Assembly: GCA_034008185.1 (NCBI GenBank)
Contig: CM067095.1
Coordinates: forward strand, 5,378,610-5,442,609
DNA from: Gorsachius magnificus
Lineage: Eukaryota; Chordata; Aves; Pelecaniformes; Ardeidae
Direction: 5' to 3'
DNA: 64,000 bases
The notes under the pieces are model-generated. The model saw nothing but the letters and a program-made list of their open reading frames with translations, ran no database searches and was not told the DNA's origin. Both the position numbers and the translations under genes were made by a program. Of this stretch, positions 13,681 through 51,200 are shown piece after piece. Position 1 is the stretch's first letter. Each line of letters starts with the position of its first letter.

Positions 13681-16600
13681 AGGGGCTGTAATTTTCTCCC
13701 GACTCACTCCAACATCTCACAAAATAAACAGTTGCTGTATTATCCCCTTGTAAATGAGACCACAGGACTGTAAACTTTAATTTGTTACTTTTGGCTGCTC
13801 GCAGGTTTGGCAGACAATTAAACCAATTCATTAGTTCAGAGAGGCACATTTTTGGCCATGTCTGGCTGCGTGAAGTCATCCAGTGAACACATTGGAGGCA
13901 GGGTGCAGGAACACGGTACAGTGTCTGTGCCACAGGACCCGTCAGTAATGGTCCAAATAGGCTGGCGTGGATTTTGCGGACACAGGTGGGAGGGGGTCTG
14001 GTTCCTCCTGTTGCCCTGCCGTGCCCGGGGCGTGTGCCGCTGGCAGCCCAGCACTGTTGAGGCGGTATCGATCCTGTACCTGACTGGAAGGTAGCTGGGT
14101 CGTGCCTGAGGCTTAACCTTTCAGTTCTGCAGAGTTTGATCAGTGAAACTCCGTAGGACGTGGTAGAAAATGCTGAGCTCTCGGAAAGGCTAATGGGGCT
14201 GTGCATGACCTCCAGAGCCATCCCCACCAGCTGAATTAATTCCTCGAAGAGCTGGGCTGCTTTCCATCCCTGCTTTCTCAGCTGCAGACGCATGGTTAGC
14301 CTCTACAGTCCCATGGCAGCAGTGCATGGCTTTTAGCCTCTTCAGGGCTACCAGTCGTATGTGCTGAGAGTTAAGGTGGTTTTTTTTAAAAGGAGGCCAT
14401 AACAGTATATTCTACGTTACTATCGCCTCCTGTGTCCAAAGGGGGGTTTTGAAAAAAAAACCAGTAAAATGCCTCCCTTTTCCTTTGTTTGCTCTGCAGT
14501 AGGCGTAGAATCCCTCCGTGCCTGTGACCAAGTCCCCATCAACATTGTCAGGCAGGTGGAAAGGCAGCTGAGCTTCATGGTGGCCTTGGTGATGGTGGGC
14601 ATTGCTATTTGTTATCGAGATACATGAGGAAATTTGCTTGCTTATTTTCTCTTTCTGCTGGTCCTCTGTTGGCTGATAGACAAGGTATGGCTGCCCACAT
14701 CCTAATGGGTTTTGTGGGAATCTACACACAAGTAGCTGAATGCATCCTCAAAAGCAGGCAGGAGGTTTTCAGCTTGCAGCTCATACTGGTGACATGCAAA
14801 GAACACAGATTCCAGAAGGGAACCTAAAACCTAGGTCAGTTTTCCTCCAGCTTTTTCATTCAACAAGCCATTAAGGAGATACTCCTGAATCCTTTCATCC
14901 TCCTTCCAAAGCATTGCACTGGCCCTGTGACTGTGACAACAGTTCAGCAAGACCCCAGGAAGGATTTTACAGGTGATGGTGGCTCCTGCATTTCTGTTTA
15001 AGAGCTGTTGACCTGGATGAAAGGACTTTCCAAGCCACAGAGGGACATGGGACAGAAGAGGATCTTTGCTTCGTGGTACAATTAAAAAAAGGAATTTCCA
15101 GCAGCTCCACTCTCCTGGTACCATTAAGCCAATGTGGAAGAGATCCCGACCCCCTGAGGCTTGTCACACCAAGCACAAGGCTCCGATGTAGTGCTTAGCT
15201 GGGCTCATTCTCTCTCAAGTTAAAATTACTCATTCCTTTCTTATTTCAACAAACTGCCTTGCTCTCAAAAATCACTCTTGACTCAGTGTTTTTGGCAACA
15301 AATTTATTTTGGAGGGCTATTTTACAGTGCTCAAAATGAAAAGAAAGATTTTTTGGATAATGAAACCCAAGAGCTTCCCTGAACCAGTTCCTCACCACTG
15401 AGTTTCTCACTGGCCAGCACTTCGAATTTGGAGCGGTACAGAATTCTCCTGTTTTGCAATTTTCTCCGAGTGGTCCCACCACTGCTGGGGTGGCCGGGGA
15501 GCATCGCTGGGCACTGGCTCCCCATGGGCTGGAAGCGCTGGAGAGGCGAGGCTGCGGCAGGGAGCAGAGCAGTGATGAGAAACTGGTTGCTTCCTTCAGT
15601 GTCTAACTGGGTTTTCCTAAAATAATGGTATTTATTAACGAAAGCGTTCTGATAAAACAGTGAGCAAACACTGCAGAAGAGCTGATGGCGAGTTCTTATA
15701 TTGCAACAGCTCTTCTGCCAAACAGCAGCAGAAGCCTGCCCGCCCCGGCTGAGCTGCAGCCATTTTCTTCTGTGGTTCCTCCTGCCGCCGGCAAGGACGT
15801 GTGGTTTGTGACCGAGGCCAAGGCTGACACGGGTGTGAGCTGGGCCCCGGTCTCCTTTGGGTGTCTGATACATCCTCCACTCCTCAAACTGCTTTTGGGG
15901 GGGGGCAAGGGCTTCACCCTGCTGCGGGCAGCTGCAGTTCGCTGCGTGACCTCGTAGCAGGAGTTGGAGAAGGATGAAGCTGGTTGGGTGTTGAGTGAAA
16001 AAAATAAAAGTCCTCTATTTTTCTCCTTTCAGCTGTTTCTCAAGGCTCAGTGCAAAGGGCCTGACACCCGGCCAGCGTGGCCCGGCTGCTGTGATCTGTG
16101 TGACACAGAAGCCACCGTCGAGCCGGTAATGAGGGTCCTTCTGCTGCGCAGCCGGTGCCTGCCCAACAGCTTCACCGGCAGGAGGGACGGCCGCGTATAT
16201 CTCTATTTTGACACACCCTCGCTGAATGAGGAAGAGAACAAGCAGAAAATGGCTGATGATAAATGCAGCAATTAGGGAAGCTTAATGGAGCAGAAGGTTT
16301 TTTTGTGAGAAGACAAAGAAATTGCTGTGCCGACACCTGCAAGGAGGTCCCAGCCGCTGCCGTAGGGGGGCCTCCAGCTGTGCCGCAGCAGCAGGGGCTG
16401 GGGCGAGGGGAGACGACCCTTCTCCTTCACGCACACATCCCTCAAAGGCCTTGAAAAAATATTTTCCAAGTTAGACTTCAAAACACCACTTGATTTTTCT
16501 TTCTCCTCATTACGTTCAGAAATGGTAGTCTGTAATTTAGGCCCGCTGCAGCCCTCCCCTGCTCCCTGCTCTTTATTTGGTTTCACATAATACAGCGCGC

Positions 16601-18762
16601 TACTGGGAAAGGCATTTTCCTGACAAAAATATCGATCTCGATGTTATGAAAGAGCTTTGGCCTCAGTGGGGGGATGCTGTGGGTGGGCATGAGGGGGGTC
16701 CCCCGGATGCCGCTGCTGCGCCCGCAGTGACACCCTGTTTAGGGCTGAGTCCATGACCCGCTGTGCTCTTCCCCCAAAGCACCGTGTTTTCCAAGCTAAG
16801 CCCTGGGTTGCCAGCTCCCCAGGATTTGAGTAAAAGTGCTGTTTGTTTGCCAAAGCCCCATTTCTCTTCATTTCCTTGGTTAGACTCTTCCCAAAGCAAA
16901 CTGCTCCTGTAAAGGGACTCCAAAAAGCGCTGGGGAAAGCTCTGCAGGGGGTGCGCAGGGAAAGACTCAGCAGCCCCGGGCATGGGGAAGCCCAGGCTTC
17001 AGTGATGGGCAATGCCATTTTGGTCTGTCACAAGACCGTTACCAAAATCTCCCCCCAAAACTACAATGCATCTATTTTCCTAAGGCTTTGGCAAAAAGGA
17101 ATTTCCTGAAGGACGTAAAGGTTTCCTTATTTTTTCTTGGTACGAGCCAAAGAAAACACAAACCCTGTTTTTCCCCACCGCCGAGGCCTCCTCGGCTGAA
17201 GCCCGAGCTGCGCACCAGTGACTTCCCTCTTCTCGCTCGGGCAAACGCTAGCCTGCTGGGAGCAAAGCCGGTGCGCCTGGCTCTTGCCTAAGCCCTCAGG
17301 ATACTGCATTTCTCTCTAGGCTGGCTTCTTGTGCTTTCTGGACCCGGGCGATGTTGGAATTGCCGATCTGATGGCGACAGCTCAGGCTGCTGCAAGGTCC
17401 TTGGGTTCCCCACACCAGCCCCTTGTTCGTCTCACTTGGGGTCACCCCCAGCTGATTCTAAATATTTACAGTATCTATACAGGCTGGAATGGACAACTCC
17501 CATATGCTTATCTTAGGCAATAAAACTTGCTTTTTAGGGAAGCACTAGAATTTTTTGACAACCCCCAGTTAATATTTTTGACAAGTACGCTGAGGATTCA
17601 TTACAGCTTTACAGATCGGCTTTTTCCTGCACTCCACACCCTCCTGGTTATTTCTCTATTGACCAGACCAAGAATGGCCCCTGTAAATTGAAGAGGGTGC
17701 GCGCACCAAACCTTCTTCCACGTAGCCGTGGTGGTGCCTGGCATCACGCTTCGGACAAAAGGTGATGAAGTGCAAGAGCTGCTCTGGCTCCTGATGCTGC
17801 CTGAGGCAAGAAACGAGCCTTACACATCCCGTCCTCTTCCTCCCACCCACCGGCATTTGCTTGCTAAAGCCCACCCTTTGTCCGTGACTGAGGGAAGTCT
17901 CTAGGGAGACAGACGAAAGGAGAATAAAAATGGTTAAACCTGCACAAAATGAAAGCTCAGCAGTGGTAGAAATGCGTAAACCCCAGGAAGTCCTTCTGCA
18001 ACAGTTCTTTTTAGCAGAAGGCGGCTCAGCTGGGGTGGCTTAAAGGAATAAGGCTGAATTAATTAGTTTCTCTGTTTAGGTAATAATACCATTAATCACG
18101 ATGAACCATTTCATGAGAAGGCTGATATTCGGCACCGCGTAATTCCGCAGGAATCCCACTGTAGTGCGGCATTATTGATGGGTCATCCTCCGAAAGCGTA
18201 AGAGCAATGCCTCCTAATACAGTAAATGGCAAACCGCTGATTTTCTTGTAGTATTCAGGCTGCCGCAACATCAGTCATGATGAATTCTTCTGGCACCGGT
18301 GTGGCTGCAATAAGCAATCCTTCAGGAATGCCAGGGGAGCGTGGCATTGATTCAACGCTCGCTTTTAAAATCGTACACGGACCAAATGCTTCCAAAGGGT
18401 ATGGTCCATTTTTGTATTTTTTTTTTTTTTTTGAAGCGTACACTGAAAACCCCCTTGCTCACACCTATCTGCATCGGGAAGATGCGGCTGTGGACTCTCC
18501 CTAGCGGAGGGCAGGGAGGTGCAGTTGTGCAGGTCTGTGTTAGGGGTGGTGTCAAGCAAGATGCCACCTCGGACAACGGCACCGGGGAAGAATTACGATC
18601 CCTCTGAGCCAGCATTACAAATATCTTTATGCCGAGTCCAACACACTTTTCATTTCCACCATGTGTTATGTGTTCCTCCGATTTCAGCTGGGAGAGCAGG
18701 TGCTGATTTTTAATGCCTATTTTGTTTTAAGCCTCCTTTCATCAGATTAAGGACCCTGCTAT

Positions 18763-18778
18763 TTTATTTCATTTTATT
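18763..18778 (-). terminator. Candidate distal polyadenylation signals (two AATAAA)
   Basis: Two canonical minus-strand AATAAA hexamers lie at 18773-18778 and 18763-18768, roughly 640 bp beyond the GATAAA site. If read-through transcripts exist, the UTR would reach about 2.4 kb. The intervening DNA is more GC- and CpG-rich than the UTR proper, which argues against this being the main end. Confidence 0.3.
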
Positions 18779-19417
18779 TTTTTATGCTTGGTAATTTAGT
18801 CACATGCAAACTTACAAACAGAAGCTGTAACATGCTGTTAAAGCACAGTTGCCCACTGTTAAATCAGTTACTGAGAGCCAGGGGGCTGGGAGCACTTTTC
18901 CATCCCCCTGCAGATGTCTGCTCTCAGCCGACGGGAAAAGCTGGGGAAACGAATGAAAACGCACGAGGAGAAGAGCGAGGAGAAGAGTGCTCGAGGCGAT
19001 AACCTTCCCCTAGCGATGCCGGCAGCACGATCCCTTCAAACAAGCTGTTGCACAGAGGCTGGGCTTCCTTTCCCACCCTTCTTTCCCCCCAGCAGAAGAC
19101 CCCCGCAGAGCCCACGGTGTCCCTTCTCCGTGGTGTCCCCTCTGCCAGGGCCACGGGACGGGAGAGCCGCCGCAGGGCCGGGACCCGACCATCACAGCTA
19201 TTGCCCCCGGAGCGTTTTATGGGCCACGTCCCTTCTGCTGGGAAAGATTCGCAAACAAAATAAAATCCCTCTCCCAGCACCAACCCCTTCCGCCAGCTGC
19301 CGGCGGCCTCCTCCCCGCCGCCGAAGCTCCGTCAATAAACCATTAGCCTCCAGTCAACAGCGCTGGCTACGACACACAAACACTCAACTACCTTTTTCAT
19401 CCAAAATCAATGTTGTA

Positions 19418-19423
19418 TTTATC
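19418..19423 (-). terminator. Candidate main polyadenylation signal (GATAAA)
   Basis: Minus-strand GATAAA, a weaker variant of AATAAA, lies at the end of the AT-rich UTR. About 25-45 nt downstream on the minus strand is a GU-rich stretch containing GAGTGTTTGTGTGTC, as expected for a cleavage-stimulation element. Cleavage would fall near 19,395-19,405. A variant hexamer means use is uncertain. Confidence 0.5.
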
Positions 19424-20389
19424 TTCATTGATCTACAAGGAAACTGAATGTTTAAAATTACAGGGGGTGCAGGGGGGAGGACGGGGAGGGGGGGGAAACA
19501 AGAGTTACAGAGCCAAGAAAATAGTAGCGGATGGCTGAATTAACTAGAGAGAAAAAGCCCAGGATATATAAAACATGGAACGAAAAATAAAAGGTACAGC
19601 AAGTAAAACATGGCAAAATTTACATATGGATGAAAAGTAAAATTGGAAATAAAAAATAAATCATGCCAAAAAGCAGTTCAAGGCAGAACCACACTGAAAC
19701 AAACATTTGCTTATGGTCTTCATGTACTATAGATAATATATCAGAATTTCTTTTTTTTTAATCAACCATTAGACTTTTTTTTTTTTGCACTCCTAAAATT
19801 CTACTTTGTCTTGTATACAGATTCCAATAAGAACACTGCACAATTAGCACAAGGGGTCCACGGAAAATTGTCCTTGCTTGCCAGCGATCCTGCCCACAAC
19901 ACAAAAAAAGAGAAAAAAAAAGGAAAAAAAAAAATAAGGAAAGGGTCTGCCGCATGGTACTGTGCCAGTTCCATCTGCTTTTGCCAGCTTGAAAAGTAGG
20001 AAACCAAAATTCCCTTCCAGGAGCGTCTCTCTCTCTTTCCTCGACGAACTGTCCCTTGTGTTTGTACAAAAAAATTCAGTCTCTCTTTTTTTTTTTTTTT
20101 TTTAAACACAAGCATCCTTCTTCCCGTTCACATGCCACTTCCATTCTGTCTCCAGAGTTGCGAGTTGGTTGTTTTTGGGTTGGTTTTTTTTTTTTTTTTT
20201 TAAACCTTCCTCCCCCCAACATCCACTAAGACCTGCCTCCAAGTTCTTGCATAGTTGAAGTATATATGCCGTACTTAGCTTTCTGAGCGTGAATTTCTGA
20301 CTGTGACAAGAGTATGAGTTGTAACCATGTTAACAAATAACCAGAGTGGTTCTAGAAACCATTTTTATAAAGTCTACCTATGTTAAGAA

Positions 20390-20395
20390 TTTAAT
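20390..20395 (-). terminator. Candidate proximal polyadenylation signal (ATTAAA)
   Basis: ATTAAA on the minus strand lies about 750 nt past the stop codon. A second ATTAAA is at 20557-20562. ATTAAA is the commonest functional variant, but in such AT-rich sequence it also arises easily by chance. Confidence 0.25.
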
Positions 20396-20421
20396 ATTGG
20401 TGTACATTTATATTAACAGAA

Positions 20422-20429
20422 TATTTACA
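20422..20429 (-). promoter_or_regulatory. Pumilio response element in 3' UTR
   Basis: The minus strand reads TGTAAATA, an exact match to the UGUANAUA consensus bound by PUM1/PUM2 proteins, inside the 3' UTR. Use is inferred from the motif only. Confidence 0.4.
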
Positions 20430-21103
20430 GTTTGTTTTCTTTGTTTTTTTTTTGTTTGTTTAAAACAAGAAGTCAAAAAAAATTCCTCTTAAATTTCTGC
20501 ATAATATAATAAGGCAAAAAACAAACAGTTTTGTACATTATTATTATTATTAATATTTTAATATATATCTGTAACTTCGGTTCCAAAGTACCAAGGTAAG
20601 TGATCAATTGGCCTCAGAAGGGAACCTCACAGTGGACTGTAAAACTACAGTATTTCCATAAATAATACTTTTAAGAAACCCTGGGTATTTTTTTCTTAAG
20701 GATCTGAGGCCTTTAAAATGCAAATTTAACTAAAAACAAAAGCAAAATTTCTTCTTTTTTTTAAGTGAATAAAGAGCACAAAATTAAAAAAAATACAAAT
20801 CCATTAAAAATTTTTCACATTTGGGAAAAAATGTACAAACTTGATATTCTTAACTCATTTTTTTTAGCACAGAAACAAAAAACAAAACCAAAAATCAATA
20901 CCTATATATTAAATTCCCATTCTCAGCAACCTTCTTGTTGGAAAGTCTGCACCCCCGACCCCGTTATTTATGGAAATGTGCTTAACTTCTACAAATTTTA
21001 CATTAAAAAAAAAAAAGTTTACAGCAGTGCATTTTGTAAAAGGTTTGTTTTTTGTTGGTTTTTTTTTTTTTGTTGGGTTTTTTTTTTGTTTGTTTGTTTG
21101 TTT

Positions 21104-21111
21104 TATATACA
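21104..21111 (-). promoter_or_regulatory. Second Pumilio response element in 3' UTR
   Basis: The minus strand reads TGTATATA, an exact UGUANAUA match, about 30 nt past the stop codon and next to a repeated AAAC tract. It is close to the stop codon, so ribosome passage would not block it. The motif is common in AT-rich UTRs. Confidence 0.4.
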
Positions 21112-21138
21112 GGCAAGTTTAAAATTCAATGTTGGGGA

Positions 21139-48258
<27,120 letters not shown>

Positions 48259-51200
48259 CTTATGGAGCAACGAGAAAAAGAACAAAGCGCGTGCTGAAAG
48301 ATCTGCATTTGTTTCTCTGCTTGGTAGAACATATGCCTGCGAAAAAACAAGTCATGTTTCAGCTCGTGGGAGCATCGTGGGAGCGCTGCTGCTACAAGAT
48401 GGATGCGTGTTTGTGTGTCTGTCCTTCCACTGTCCTTGACTGGCCAGTCTACAGCACTTGCTAGCATGTGTGTAAGAGACCTAGCTGTCATTAAAAGAAT
48501 GCATACTACAAAGAACATATAGCTTTGTGACTTCCATAGAGTCCCAAGGTTATGTACAGTAGGAGTGTGAACATGTCTCAAGTTACTGCTACAGTATTTC
48601 CTGCTCAATTTAAGTTTTAAGGCTGATAATGAACTCATGAACACAAGCCTGATCATTAAGAAATTTCATTTTTTCAACGCTCTTTCAAGGTATTCTACAT
48701 TGTGTTTCTGCAGTGAAGCTGTGACGTTGCCGTGCCCTGGCCACACACTTGTGTGGAAGAACAGAACAGAGAAGGCTGGAAAAATCCAGTCAGAAGTGCC
48801 GTGAGCACCCACGGGCAGTCCTGCTCACCCCAAGTATTGCACACACCTGATGCACGGCATGTCAAAACTATCAGGAATGCTGCGACCTTGCAACATGCAC
48901 CTACAGTGCGAATTCCATATGGAGTTACTCCTTCTATGACACCAAGCATTGTCTTTTTTCCAAATTAAGCTAAACAAAGCAGCCCAAAGGGTTAAAAGGC
49001 CGGAAAGGAAAAAGGGAAGAAAGGAGATATTTCAGATCAAGCAGTATCCAAAAGGTCAAAGACAACCAACAGGACCAATGTGAATGTGATTCAGCTCCCA
49101 CTGTAACTCCCTTTTCGGCATAATCTGTGTATCCCTGAGTGCACATATACCCACAATTCCAAGACAAGCTGTTCATGGGTTAGGAGAACTAGAGCTGTCC
49201 ATGCGTTTCACATGCACACACCCCACTGTGCACACACAGCACTTCTAACTGACTTTTAGGATACGTGCTTTTATCATCCACCAGAACGTCTTGGGGGCTG
49301 TTTGCATTCAGCTGGCTTGCAGACACGCAAGAGCTGCTACCTACGCTCATTAACATGCTCTCAACACCCTCACGAACAAATTCCACCTTTGAAATTTTCC
49401 TGTCTCATCAAAGGACTGAGCCAGTTCCTGATGTAGGAGGTGTGGAAATAACACACAACACACACCGCGAGCTAATTCTGGCCGTGCAGACACTCTAACC
49501 AGGCGTTTGCAAACACAGCCTATGCGAGGCCAGAGTCCTCGCTGCTGCTGCTGCTGCTTTGACAACTTGAGCACCACAACGCCGGCCATAGATGAGAGGA
49601 GGACAGCGATGGATCAGAGCCTGTAGCACCCCAGCTCATTTTCTGTATAGACATTGCCCACGTGGTGATGGCATCTCCTTCCTTGAGATGAAAGGCAGTT
49701 TCCCACACTGCTTTGGGCTCTGCTTGCACTCTCACCGTTGCACCATTTCCTTCATCAACCAATCAATCACTACATATATATAAATTCAGAATATGAAAAG
49801 AGAATGAATGGAAACAGATGAACTATATTTATCAGTTGAAGATGTCTGAGGACCTGTGGCCTCAAACCCACAAATAACAGAAACAGAAGCCCTTCCAAAC
49901 ACCAGTGCTTTGGTTGGCAGCAAGTATCATCAACCCTGTACTTTCCAGCACCCTATACATCTTCACAGGTTTGACACAACGTCTGGAGGTCCTAAATTAT
50001 TCCCTACAACAAATATAAGGCTAACCCTTGTTTCAGTGAATTTCATTTTCAAATATGAGCTCATGCATCCCAGGTACTGCAGTTTTGAGATGCAACTAGA
50101 CTTGGTTCCAATGTTATTGAGAGTGAAGATTTTCTTTCTAAAATCAAATTCTCATGGCTCTTGTGCACCATTATTTTCTATAATGCCACCTATGTAAATT
50201 TTCCTCAGATTTTATTACTAACCATTGAAAAATTGTCATTGACTAGTCAAGCCAGGGGTCCCCACACTGTGCATTTTGGAGGAAGTGTATTCACAGCTGT
50301 AGATCCCACTGTTTTTCAGGAGCTACCCATTAAAAGCAATTGGGTTTCATTCCTGACCACAGGTTTCCTGAGAGCCTATTAGCTCTTTGCATCCAGCAGG
50401 CCTCCTCCTACAGAGTTAAACTTCATATTGTGTAATTATAGGCAATGTAGACTAATGGTGTATATTCAAAACACACTGGCACCACAAAAGTTAGTTGAGT
50501 AAAAAGTCAATTAGATCCAAAACAAATCAATAAAGTCCCGCATTAAAAGCAGCTGTTTGACCAGTTTTATGTACAACTATTGATTCCCTGTGGTTTCAGC
50601 ATTAGTTCTCATTTGCAATTTCTCAAAGCAAAAGCTCATGCTCCCTTGCTGACTGAATTGACCAGCCAGCCTGGTTGTATTAGTTAGTACTAGGGGTACA
50701 CGACTAATTTCTGCTGCCAACTTGCATCTCTCAGGTTGCAGTACCGAAATGTTTCTGTGTTTCATTCTCAACAACAAGGAAAATACCCATATGCCTTCCC
50801 TCCCTCTGGAAAAGCTACAAGCATGAGTGTGAGTATCCTCTCTCCTTTTGTAGCCACGTTGAACAAAAGCCAAAGCACTGAGAAAGGAAAGATGTGGTGT
50901 GACTTCATGGGAGAGCGTGGAGAAGCATGTGAGAGACAGGAAAATCCCCAAGCCTTCCCAGCCACCACACGAGAAGGACAGTGGGTGAATCCTGGTGTTC
51001 TGGTGACTTTGCAGGGGGAATGAACACGCGATCAAGAGAGAGAAGCTGCTTCATGGGGCTGACTTGAGGGTGAACTGCAACGGGTGAAGGGAAGGGAACC
51101 ACATGTGAACAAAGGCAGGACAACCCATGGAGGGAAACGACATGAAGGCAGCGATGCCAGGCGCTGGGACTTGCCTGATGTTTGAAAGTCAAACCTTCTG

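Larger units (their letters stand above)
12995..19395. other. Intergenic sequence downstream of FBRSL1, proximal part
   Basis: No gene supported. A minus-strand frame at 13307-14293 is open for 328 codons but contains a run of isoleucines from an AT-rich trinucleotide tract and no domain. 13,600-13,870 and 18,030-18,300 are unique, AT-rich and motif-dense, like developmental conserved non-coding elements. 18,925-19,330 is rich in CpG next to the gene's 3' end. Confidence 0.65.
19396..21138 (-). other. FBRSL1: 3' UTR of FBRSL1
   Basis: This runs from the TAG stop at 21139-21141 to the proposed cleavage site near 19,396. It is very AT-rich, with long homopolymer runs on both strands and no open frame of interest. 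On the mRNA strand it holds A-tracts (18 nt at 20086-20103, 18 nt at 20184-20201, 13 nt at 21059-21071, 12 nt at 19775-19786) and a long U/C-rich tract at about 19902-19938. Two Pumilio-type UGUANAUA octamers are present. About 1.74 kb is a plausible length for this family. The left border is inferred from a GATAAA hexamer plus a GU-rich downstream stretch. Confidence 0.7.
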
